Shown here piece after piece: positions 55,318 to 64,000 of a stretch of DNA of 64,000 bases (the stretch's first letter is position 1; each line of letters starts with the position of its first letter). Made by a program: the position numbers and the translations under genes. The stretch is from Serripes groenlandicus (lineage: Eukaryota > Mollusca > Bivalvia > Cardiida > Cardiidae): positions 15,304,973 through 15,368,972 of the forward strand of contig JASEVX010000003.1 of assembly GCA_031761405.1 (NCBI GenBank). Direction: 5' to 3'. The notes below the pieces were generated by a model. The model made no database searches. It had not been told where the DNA came from and saw nothing but the letters and a program-made list of their open reading frames with translations.

Positions 55318-55725
55318 TTGTTTAACCCTCCAGTATCACCTGTTGCCAATCTGCCGGCTACCCCAAAGGTACAGGAACAAGTCAAGGCCTCAATAAATAA
55401 AAGTGATAGTGACTTAAATACTACCTCTTCGTCCTCAGGGCTCAATACCAGCACGTTCAGCGGTTTGACTTCCCCGTCGTCTTCTGCCTCCTCTAAATCC
55501 ATAATTGTAGAAAAAGTAAAGGCCAAAAAAAGCTTTCAGAGTGGGGCCAGATGTAGTACCCCAATTATTCTGTCGCAGACAAAAGGGAGGGGTGTTCGCT
55601 CACGGACGTTTCCAAAATGGATATATCCGGAAGATAAATCCCCTCCCTTAACAAAAACTTCGCCCATTGAATATCGTGATGCAGGCACTCAAACAGACAC
55701 TAATCAAAGTAGCAACCAGACTTAA
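55318..55725 (+). pseudogene. LINE ORF1 C-terminal / linker region, Ser/Thr/Pro-rich
   Basis: An open stretch of 135 codons, downstream of the zinc knuckles and in a compatible position. Low-complexity Ser-rich (TSSSSGLNTSTFSGL) and basic. It is typical of the poorly conserved end of ORF1; identity rests on position. Confidence 0.5.
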
Positions 55726-55739
55726 ACTGATACTTCCAA

Positions 55740-56233
55740 TTCCCCAAACGCGCAAATCCAAACAGATGATTTCTCTGATATCCAAATATCAAAACGGAGC
55801 TACCATTGTGGAGATCCAACTTATACAACTATTCTTCGGACACTCTCCCTTCTTTGTGTTTAACATCTACTCAAGGGGGTGGATCTTATATCTTTAATCC
55901 ATTTAGAACGTTACATAAAAAAAGAGGACTTTGTAATCACTGGTGACTTCAACGCACATAATACATTATGGGGTGGATAAGAACCAATTGCCATGGGCGT
56001 GCAGTAGAGGAGTGGATAGAAACCCACAACCTCAGGTACACTGGCAACCATACCTGCATCGATCTGACTATTACAAGTCCCAACATCTCCAGTGAGATTA
56101 TTTGGCAAGTTATCAATGACACGTTGGATTCAGATCACTTCCCGATCTTAATTACAATTCAAAGACACGAAACAAATAACAACAATGTGGAAAAATTTAA
56201 CTTCATGAAAGCTGATTCGGAAGCGTATTTCAA
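55740..56233 (+). pseudogene. LINE ORF2 apurinic-type endonuclease remnant
   Basis: At 55920-55970 one frame reads 'FVITGDFNAHNTLWG', the GDFNAH metal-binding block of APE-type endonucleases. From 55980 another frame continues 'RTNCHGRAVEEWIETHNL', 'CIDLTITSP' and 'DSDHFPILITI', the last being the catalytic SDH motif. At least one frameshift and stops separate them. The frame is cut at 56234 by a dispersed repeat. Together with ORF1 this is a Jockey/I-like LINE. Confidence 0.82.
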
Positions 56234-56965
56234 TAACAAGAGGGCCACGAGGCCCCGGAATCGCTCACCTGAGAAAGGGCTATTTAAGACTTTACTCTTT
56301 CAGTGCCAATGGCAATCTTTCTGACAAAATTCCAGGCTGCTCAAGTCAAAAATGCAATCTCTATAGTGTTAACTAGCTTGTTCTACAATTTAGCCTAGCG
56401 ACCTAGTTGTTGACCTGACCTGACCCATATTTCGAACTTGACCTAGATATCACTAAGACACACATGCTGACAAAGTTTCAACATGCTCAAGTTAAAAATG
56501 AGGCTTCTAGAGTGTTAACAAGCTTTTTCTTCAATTTGGCCTAGTGACCTAGTTGTTGAACCGACATTACCTTTATTCAAACTTGGCCTAGATATCACTA
56601 AGACAAACATTCTGACAAAGTTTCAACATGCTGAAGTCAAAAATGCGACTTCCAGAGTGTCAACAAGATTTCCCTTAAACTTTGCCTAGTGACCTAGTTT
56701 TTGACAGGACATAACCCAGTTTCAAACTTGGCGTAGATATCATCAAGACAAACTTTCTGTCAAAGTTTCAACATGCTCAAGTTTTAAATATGGCTTCCAG
56801 AGTGTTAACAAGATTTTCCTTCAATTTGGCCTAGTGACCTAGTTTTTGACCCGACATAATCTATATTTGAACTTGGCCTAGATATCATCAAGACAAACTT
56901 TCTGACAAAGTTTCAACATGCTCAAATTTAAAATATGGCTATCAGAGTGTTAACAACATTTTAGA
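56234..56965 (+). repeat. Dispersed repeat inserted in the LINE endonuclease region
   Basis: Starts 'aacaagagggccacgaggccccggaatcgctcacctgag', then about 5 units of ~142 bp: 'ttaacaag.tttt.cttcaatttggcctagtgacctagttttt', 'acttggcctagatatcatcaagacaaac.ttctgacaaagtttcaacatgctcaa'. Same family as 47308-47850. It interrupts the LINE frame. Confidence 0.88.
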
Positions 56966-57598
56966 AAAACACCAAATTGGTGGTTGAGTCAAGAGGGTTG
57001 CAGATACCTCTGATATAGGGCCTGTCAAACGTCTTCGGAACGGCGATGATCCACGTCAGTGTTATGTCATGAAGGAACAGAAAATGGAAAAGTTTAGAAC
57101 CACTGCTTCCACATACCGAGTAAAATTTAGAAACATCGACGTTGGTGACGTCACATATATATTAAACACATTGAAACGTATGTTTGCTGCCGTATTGGAG
57201 GACATGACGTCACACGCCAAGACAGGGATTTAATACGTATGACGGTACAGAGTCCTACTTTGGACTTTCCTATAGTGGTACCGTTTCTACGTCTTCAAGA
57301 AGTGACGGTTGACAGATTTCTATTTGAATTGGAACGAGTACTTCAAATAACGAGGACTTTATGATTGATGAAGGATTAGAGATTGACATCACACACGTGG
57401 ATATGCCAAGCGGTAGCGGTCTTAAGAAACGTACATTTGCTAATGTTGGTAGATGTTTGAAAGAGAAAAAAGTGTTTTATACGAATACAAAACGGCGATG
57501 AGTTATGTTGTGCTTGAGCTATTGTCACAGGTAAAGCGAGACTGGACAAACATGAAAAATGGAATAGTATACGTCAAGGATGTGATATACAAAGACAA

Positions 57599-58066
57599 TT
57601 GGCTGAAGAATTACACCGTAAATCAGACGTCTCACGAGAGTCCTGCGGTGTTAATGAAATAAAGAAGTTCCAGGCCGTGTTAAACAATTATCAACTGTAC
57701 GTAATATCAAAGGACCATTTCAATGGTTTTATATACAAAGGACCGAACTCTGACAATAAGATTTTCTTATATTGCCATGACCAACATTACGACATCATTA
57801 CGAGTATGCCTGCGTGTTTAGGAAGGAGCTATTTCTGTACAACATGCCAGAAAGAATACGACCATAAGGAGAAACACAAGTGTAACAACGCGTGCCATGC
57901 CTGTTACAAAATACACGAGTCAAGAGGAGAAAACTGGATACATTGTTCTTATTGTAACATATATTTCAAGGGACACACTTGCTACGACTTACACACAACA
58001 CAAACTACCAAAGGAAATTCGACCTGTAAAACTACTATCGCTGTGAAGACTGTTCCAAAACTATAA
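57599..58066 (+). pseudogene. PolB segment: zinc-binding N-terminal part
   Basis: Longest intact N-terminal block. It contains the Cys-rich series 'YFCTTCQKEYDHKEKHKC', '..CHACY..' and '..HCSYCNIYFKGHTC', a pattern common in invertebrate PolB_2 genes ahead of the exonuclease domain. The ATG at the start is internal to the ancestral frame. Confidence 0.8.
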
Positions 58067-58074
58067 ACAAAAAC

Positions 58075-58638
58075 ATGTGTAATGGAAAACATATTTGTGG
58101 GGGAACATACTGTGACACGTGTAAAGACTTTGTGGAAGAAGGACATCAGTATTACATGAAACCTGAAGAGTGTAATGAAGAAGAAGAGACAGATAATAAA
58201 CAAACGTATATATTTTTCGATTTTGAGTGTACCCAAGACGATATTATGGAATGTGAAAGTGGTTTCAAACCAGGGGAGAACGGAAAATGCGTTCATTGTA
58301 AAAAGACAATTTGTGGTTCGTACGAACATATGCCAACTCTCTGTGTAGCTCACAGAGTATGTTCGAAATGTATGTATGAAGATGTGACCAGTATGAGTGA
58401 ATGTAATTTGTGTGAACAGAATGAATTTGTGTTTTGTGGTACTGATACAGTACATACATTTTGTGACTGGATGTTTTCAGAAGACAACTATGGTGCTATT
58501 GTACTGTGTCATAATTTTCAGGGTTATGATTCCTACCCCATATTAAAATACTTGTACAAGAATGGAATTTTGCCAAGTGTCATTCCCAACGGGCTAAAAT
58601 TATGTCATTGTTTGAGCCTAACAGTAAAGTTAAAATGA
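58075..58638 (+). pseudogene. PolB segment: 3'-5' exonuclease motifs I and II
   Basis: Carries 'IFFDFECTQDD' and 'LCHNFQGYDSYPILKYL'. Between them is a second Cys-rich insert (CVHCKKTICGSYEHMPTLC..CSKCMY..CNLC), the usual layout of this family. The frame is lost near 58600. Confidence 0.85.
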
Positions 58639-58760
58639 TCGATTCTTTAAACTTTCAGCCAATGGCCTTATCCAAACTCCCTATGATATTTGGCTTTTCT
58701 GAATTAGCCAAAGGGTATTTTCCACATCTGTTTAATAAGAAATAACATCAGACTATTGTT

Positions 58761-59003
58761 TTGGACCATTTATCTGACTTGACTTATTACAATCCATCCG
58801 CTATGAAAGCTGAAGATAGAACCAAATTCTTACAATGGTATGACGAAAACAGAAATAAAACCTTCGACTTTCAACATGAACTTCTTAAATACTGTACGTC
58901 AGACGTGGACATCTTAAGACACTGTGCTTTGAGATTTAGGCTAGATTTCATACACATTACTGGTGTTGACCCATTAAAAAAAAAAGTATCTCCATTGCCT
59001 TAG
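58761..59003 (+). pseudogene. PolB segment: exonuclease motif III
   Basis: Contains 'LLKYCTSDVDILRHCALRF'. It ends artificially after an A run at 58976-58986 that shifts the frame. Confidence 0.82.
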
Positions 59004-59095
59004 CTTGTCAGCCCGTTTTCCGTACTAACTTTCTGGACCGTGACACTATAGGTTTAATTCCTTCCCATGGTTATTACCCCGAACAAGTTCAATAT

Positions 59096-59347
59096 GTGAA
59101 AGCGCTCCAGTGGATTAAATACCTATCACACAAATTGGGTGTGCGTATTCAACACGCTAGAAACGGAGGTGAGAAAGTCATTGGTCCCTACAAAATCGAT
59201 GGGTATTATGAAACAAATGGCCAGAAAGGGGTTTTGGAATTTCACGGGGACTTCTGGCATGGACATCCAAAAATATATGCCAGCTCTACACTCCACCCGG
59301 TCAGTAAATTAACCATGGGCGACCTATATCAAAATATAAAATATTAA
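59096..59347 (+). pseudogene. PolB segment: linker with GDFWHGHP block
   Basis: 'VLEFHGDFWHGHPKIYAS' is conserved in eukaryotic PolB_2 genes between the exonuclease and polymerase domains. The frame ends where foreign sequence enters after 'LYQN'. Confidence 0.8.
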
Positions 59348-59898
59348 ACGATAGGTTGGGAGATGTCACAACTGTCCGTAGTAGTGACTTATTTCCCTCT
59401 CTATATCATTAAGACAAACCATATTTTTAATCTCATTTAATGATGACCTTTAATATGTTAATATTGGTGATGTAATACTATTGGTGGTGATATTAAAGTG
59501 ATGCACTAATGCTAATGGTTATGATGATAATACAGACGATAATGATATATCGTTAGTGTTATTGTTATAAGTAATTTTAATAATATTAGCTTTAATTCTT
59601 TTCATATGCTGGATGACTCGGTCCTGAGTCATGGAAAAACGCGTGTTATCACAGGAAGGGAAGATATTTGTCCATAGAGTGCCGCATTTCAGCAGATGGA
59701 AAAGTACGGGAATTGTATGACGCCGCGACGGAACTGACGTCATATTGTCCTGACGACGTCTCCTCATCACAACTTGATATATTTGAAACAAAGATGGACT
59801 GCACATAAATTTCTGTTGTATTTATTTAATCTTGATAAAGACCAAGTGGTCGAAAATTCGATTATTAAGAGTTTTAATCATATAAAGTGTTATATCAA
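59333..59898. mobile_element. Insertion of ~566 bp within PolB
   Basis: 'tatatcaa' occurs on both sides (59325-59332, 59891-59898), and PolB similarity stops and resumes at these points. A target duplication of 8 bp (or a 4-bp 'aata' slightly inside) is likely. The ends show no obvious inverted repeats. The interior is A+T-rich to 59590, then more balanced, with a small palindrome 'gactcggtcctgagtc'. The element type is unknown. Confidence 0.6.
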
Positions 59899-59899
59899 T

Positions 59900-60763
59900 A
59901 ATACATTGGACAAACAGAAATACCTGAAGGACAGAGGCTACATTTACCAGTCCATCTGGGAATCTAAATTTGAACATCAATTGAAATTCAATGACAAAAT
60001 GGCCAAATTTGTACATAGTCTTGAACATGTGACTCCGTTACAACCCAGGGATGCAGAGGCCTTTACTTTGTTGAAAGAAACTACTAGGGATGAAACACTC
60101 AACTACTATGACGTCACGTCACTATACGCTTTTATCAATAAAACGGGGAAAATATCATTAGGCCATCCTACCATCATCACTGAAGATTTCGACAGTATCG
60201 ACACCTACGAAGGCTTTATTAAATGTAAGGTCCTACCACCAAAAGGTCTCTTTGTACCTATATTACCTTGTAAAATGAATGGTAAATTACTGTTTGCTTT
60301 ATGTAGGACATGTGCCGATACAAAACAACAAGAGTCTTGTACACACATGGACGGTGAACGCTTATTTATTGGTACATGGGTCACAGACGAAGTGAAAAAG
60401 GCTGTTGAGAAGGGGTACCGTGTACTCGCTGTATACGAAGTATGGCATTTCGATCACATATCCCAATATGATAATGAAACAAAAAGCGGGGGCCTATTTA
60501 TCCAATACGTCAATACATTTCTTAAAATCAAACAGGAAGCCAGCGGTTGGCCTGACTGGTGTAGAACAGAAATTGATAAACATAAATACATTCAGTTATA
60601 TCATGAGAAAGAAGGTATATTGTTTGGTTTAAACAACATAAAAAAGAATCCTGGTATGCGTTCTCTGGCCAAACTCATGTTGAATTCGTTCTGGGGTAAA
60701 TTTGGTCAAAGACCTAACATGTCGAATACATTGACGACCCTTCCATATACTTTGATAAACTAA
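59900..60763 (+). pseudogene. PolB segment: polymerase motifs A and B
   Basis: Holds 'KDRGYIYQSIWESKFEHQL', motif A 'YYDVTSLYAFINKTGK' and motif B 'KLMLNSFWGKFGQR'. The apparent ATG start at 59774 lies in the insertion and is spurious. Frame lost near 60750. Confidence 0.87.
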
Positions 60764-60780
60764 CTTCAGACCGAGAGGAT

Positions 60781-61032
60781 GTGACAGGCGTAAACTTTGT
60801 TTCGGATGACATGGTAGAAGTAAGGTGGAAATATAAAGAAGAATTCATTGAAACCTCAGAAAAAAACAACGTTGTCATAGCTGCCTACGCTACGGCTCAG
60901 GCACGTTTAAAACTCTATTCCTATTTAGAACAGCTTGGTCCCCGTGTCTTATATGCAGACACGGATTCCGTCGTATTTTCGACAAAACCGGAAGAATGGG
61001 TACCTAACCTTCGCGACTATTTAGGTGAATGA
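60781..61032 (+). pseudogene. PolB segment: motif C (YADTDS)
   Basis: '[18 protein letters not shown]' includes the catalytic aspartates. A one-base loss near 61025 ends the frame. Confidence 0.88.
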
Positions 61033-61376
61033 CCGACGAAACACCTGGGAACACAATAAAGGTGTTTGTAACGGGTTGTCCTAAAATTTATGCCTATCAG
61101 CTGGCTCATCCTGACAGGGATGGAAAGACAACACATTGTAATGTGCGCGGTATTACACTCAACTACAAGAACTGTGTGGACATTAATTTTAATACATTAA
61201 AGAGAATGGTGACGGAGGACAAAGACGATGTAGTTACCGTAACTGACCAGTTCAAAATTATTCGTGATCGAGATAACGTCCGACTATTGACAACATCTCA
61301 AAAGAAAGATTATAGACTTGTGTTCGATAAAAGAGTTATCAAAGACGGCTACATGTCATACCCCTATGGTTATTGA
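61029..61376 (+). pseudogene. PolB segment: thumb / C-terminus
   Basis: 'VFVTGCPKIYAYQL' and 'RGITLNY' match the C-terminal region of the family. It ends with a natural-looking stop (TGA, 61374-61376). A polyadenylation-like 'aatgaataaaaac' follows at about 61460. Confidence 0.8.
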
Positions 61377-61379
61377 ATC

Positions 61380-61849
61380 GGCTTAGCGTTACTGTGCTCT
61401 AAAATGTATTATACACTATTTTATATAATTCTATGTTTATGATTGTATATATGTTAATCTATGAATAAAAACATTTTAATCATACTTATGTTGTTATTAT
61501 GTTTTGTGTTTCTCAATCAGCGATTGTAAGTAATATAATAGAAAAGCAGTATGGTTGAGAACTGAGTCCCGCTCCAAGGAATACCGCCGATATCAACATC
61601 CTAGTAAAGGTGACATCTGGACGCATGGAGATGTTGTTAGGTCGAAAGTGATGCGAAAGTATTGTGAACCGACCTACACATCTTAAATGATAAAGGCATA
61701 TTCTAGAAGGTATCTCTGTCTAGTGAAAAGGACCCACAAAATCATCTAGGGGCATGTCTCTGAGTCTCCACAAACATACAAACGAGTTCTCGAAATATGA
61801 TTACCTATAGGGACTCCGTAACTAGAAGGTCGTCTCATCGTCATCATGT
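61380..61849. other. No recognised feature
   Basis: Downstream of PolB. No further Polinton gene seen on either strand. Confidence 0.4.
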
Positions 61850-62258
61850 ACGTATATATGCAAAAGTTGACTCCTCAAATGGTAGATTTCTGTTATATAC
61901 ATAGGAACACATATCACCAAAATGGACTCCACAAACTAGACGGCGGTTATTTAGCAATAGACTCATCAAAGACAAAAAGTTCTTATAAAATACATAGGAA
62001 AATATAGCAGAAACATTTGACTCCGCTAAACAAAATGGCGTATTCCTATTAAATATAAAGGATAAAATCATCAACAACAAAAAATTGACTCCTCACAAAC
62101 AAGATGACGGGTTCCTATTAATTATATAGGAATATATAGGATAAAAGATTGACTCCTCAAAACAAAATGGCGGGTTCCTATTAATTATATAGGAATATAT
62201 AGGAGAAGAAATTGACTCCTCAAGAAAAAATGGCGGATTCCCATTGAGTATATAGTAA
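61850..62258 (+). repeat. ~70-bp tandem repeat, about 6 copies
   Basis: Unit 'gactcctcaaaacaaaatggcgggttcctattaattatataggaatatatagga..aaaaatt'. The last three units are the most alike. Frames on the minus strand are artefacts. Confidence 0.9.
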
Positions 62259-63118
62259 ACACTTTCGTCTATGGTCACGCCCTCTACTACTACCTACTGA
62301 TGTTTTCTTTTAATTGGCTGTTGTTTATTTACCACGTCATTGATTCAAAACATATTCTGCTATTGCAGAACTCTCCAGTTCTTCTATTTTGATATGTTTT
62401 GATAACGAACCAGGTTTAATTGGTTGTGCATACGGATCTGTTTCGCCTGAGAGCAGACATTATTTGTGTATCAATTCCGAAGCATGAGAACTCGTGTTCC
62501 GTGAGAACTGCACATACCGATGAAGTGTCAAATTATACCAAGGCATACGGTGTTAGGGTAATTTATTCGACTGCTTGGGACTTCTCTGGAAAATGCGTCA
62601 CTTTCATTTCATCTTACGATTAAAACGACGCACAGGAAATGCTTTAACTTCGTTATTTCGGATTTAAATTCGTGATACGACAAACAGGAAATATTTTCAA
62701 TACGTTTTTTCTGCATTTCAATGCGTGATCGCGCACATTATCTGGAGTTCTGCAGATACATTGCTCTACAGCGTGGGGTCGAAGGTCAGGTTGCGTGTGC
62801 TACATCATGGGCACCTGTTTACTACGTCACAAGTCAATTGGCCTAAAACTTCGAATTCATACGTGCCTACAGACAAATGAAATATATGCATTTACTGTTA
62901 ATTTGATATGTTCTCGAGAATTGATTCTCCATGTTGATTCGATAGTATAAATATGACTTCACTTTATTGAAATAACACATAAAAGTGATTCAATATCGGA
63001 AAAATACTAGGACTTTTTTCAGCAAAGGTGTAGTTTAACAAAACGCCAAATTGTAAAGGTCAAATCTCGTACCAATCTCAAGAACTCATCTATTTTTTTT
63101 CAAAAACAGTTATTAATC
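62259..63118. other. No recognised feature
   Basis: A non-repetitive open stretch (62420-62623, about 67 codons with no recognised motif) is noted only. Otherwise nothing. Confidence 0.35.
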
Positions 63119-64000
63119 CCTTACAATCTGGTTTCCGGAAGGGTCGCAGCACATTAGATCAGCTTGCTAGACTACAACATGATGTCCTATATGCGGAAAA
63201 TAGAGGACATTACGTTCTAGCCACATTCCTTATAGAAAAATAAGGGTTAAAGTATAAAGTAGGGGACACTATCTTAATTAAATTGTTCACATGTACTGTT
63301 CACGAATTGCTAACATTTACCATTCGCAAATTGTTTAATCTACTATTCGCAAATTGTTTAATTTACTATTCGCAAATTGTTAACATTTACTATTCGCATT
63401 TTGTTAACATTTAGTGATCTCCATTTGTACAGTTAGTTCACAATTGTTCACAATTTGAGTTGGTAGATAATCTAATTTGCATGTGAAAAGTTAAAACTCT
63501 GGGAACATTCTGTGAATGAAATTTTAAAAGAAGACACATGTTCGCATATAGTTCGCAAAATATTTACATATTATTTGCAATAACTGTTCACATTATATGC
63601 ATTTTCTCGGTACACCCGAAATTGGACAGTCAAACTCAACAAGGCGCCATATTATCCCCGTTGCTCTTCTCTCTCTTAATAAATAACTTCCTAGATGCAA
63701 TATAGGGTCTGGGGTAGTAGTCAGCCAATTTGCAGATGACCTTGGCGGATGGTTGAGAGAAGTGTCAAAACCCTACACAAAAAAGCACAAAGGGGGGCTG
63801 GACTCTATTTGGCGTTGGTCCCAGGAAAGGGGATTTAAAATATCCCAGTCTAAATCAGTAGGGATCCTTTTCGGAAACAGAAAACAGAAAAGCGAATGTT
63901 AAGGGGGTCACAATTTGGATCTAATAAACAACCCCTCCTCCTTGATACGTCCAAAGCTAGATGACAGTGCTATATTATATGCTTGTGCAGCAAAGACAGG
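63119..64000 (+). pseudogene. LINE reverse transcriptase remnant, runs off the window
   Basis: Reverse transcriptase of a Jockey/I-like LINE, same strand as the ORF1/endonuclease remnant at 54.5-56.2 kb. At 63121 'LQSGFRKGRSTLDQLARLQ' is the conserved QSGFR.gRST block. At about 63640 'QGAILSPLLFSLLIN' is the PQG..LSP block. At 63721 'VSQFADDL' carries the FADD catalytic pair. Frameshifts and stops occur, and the segment between the first two blocks is replaced by unrelated repeats (63241-63630). Confidence 0.83.
63241..63630 (+). repeat. A+T-rich tandem repeat replacing part of the reverse transcriptase
   Basis: Units of ~25-27 bp, 'tttactattcgcaaattgttaacat', about five at 63290-63415, then looser 'gttcgca/gttcaca' words to 63595. 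LINE similarity resumes near 63630. Confidence 0.75.

Larger units (their letters stand above)
56988..61379 (+). pseudogene. Polinton/Maverick-like protein-primed DNA polymerase B, broken
   Basis: Family B polymerase of the organellar/viral type. Landmarks in order: N-terminal region 57000-57560 in four short frames; Cys/His zinc-finger-like region 57830-57980; Exo I DFEC (Asp 58219, Glu 58225); Exo II HNFQGYD (58510-58530); Exo III YCTSDVD (58890-58910); EFHGDFWHGHP block 59240-59270; motif A YDVTSLY (60107-60127); motif B KLMLNSFWGKFG (60671); motif C YADTDS (60952-60969). Catalytic residues are present but the gene is dead: frame changes near 57238, 57355, 57465, 57555, 58068, 58600, 58978 (A run), 60750 and 61025, a stop at 58743, and a ~560-bp insertion at 59333-59899. 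No integrase, ATPase, protease or capsid frame was seen nearby, so Polinton origin is inferred from the polymerase alone. Confidence 0.85.

Noticed and set aside
57982..58459. Minus-strand frames of 157 and 64 codons
   Set aside because: Antisense shadows of the polymerase zinc-finger/exonuclease region.
59774..59899. N-terminal start of the 329-codon polymerase frame
   Set aside because: This part lies in the insertion; polymerase similarity begins only near 59900, so the ATG at 59774 is not a real start.

Overview
This window is non-coding, transposon-dense genomic DNA from a eukaryote, most likely a bivalve mollusc. Reasons: no dense prokaryotic-style genes, A+T-rich background, tRNA-derived SINEs with target-site duplications, many short inverted-repeat elements (MITEs), long minisatellites, decayed LINE open frames and a decayed Polinton-type DNA polymerase B. 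The GAGCCGTCCCGCGAGAAAACC terminal repeat resembles elements I associate with heterodont clams; that is recall, not a search. I see no intact host gene. A few unrecognised open stretches with plausible splice signals may be host exons, all low confidence.

Layout. 0-5 kb: a palindromic MITE, a GC-box-like tandem repeat with a poly-G tract, a SINE nested in a SINE (12-bp target duplication), and a 142-bp-period repeat. 5.8-7.1 kb: a small foldback-like element (inverted arms around a ~90-bp tandem array). 7.6-30.5 kb: many copies of four MITE families (A and B with TTAA target sites, D with GAGCCG ends, F with TA target sites), several SINEs, a 2.2-kb satellite (10.6-12.9 kb), a LINE C-terminal remnant (19.5 kb) and a run of three TTAA-bounded elements sharing TTAAs (23.2-23.7 kb). 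30.8-32 kb: a 42-bp satellite. 37.6-38.5 kb: a SINE whose internal 30-bp segment has expanded about 24-fold. 39.3-40.3 kb: stacked MITEs, including a D element inside an A element. 41-43.8 kb: CT-rich, 33-bp and ~55-bp arrays with a 200-base assembly gap. 44-47.2 kb: a near-identical 1.6-kb tandem duplication. 47.3-48.6 kb: two tandemly structured dispersed repeats. 48.65-52.78 kb: a 4.1-kb foldback-like composite with 0.4-0.5-kb inverted arms made of a 'ttattatgtctaactggcat' minisatellite around three tandem ~0.75-0.9-kb units. 54.5-64 kb: an APE-endonuclease LINE (ORF1 zinc knuckles, endonuclease, then reverse transcriptase at the far end) apparently split by a dispersed repeat and a broken Polinton-like polymerase B (57.0-61.4 kb).

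Nothing here works as a pathway. The unifying theme is nested transposon turnover: TTAA-targeting, TA-targeting and LINE-mobilised elements inserting into one another, with secondary tandem amplification of their internal segments. The strongest candidates for something little described are the foldback-like elements with minisatellite arms and the repeat expansion inside a SINE.
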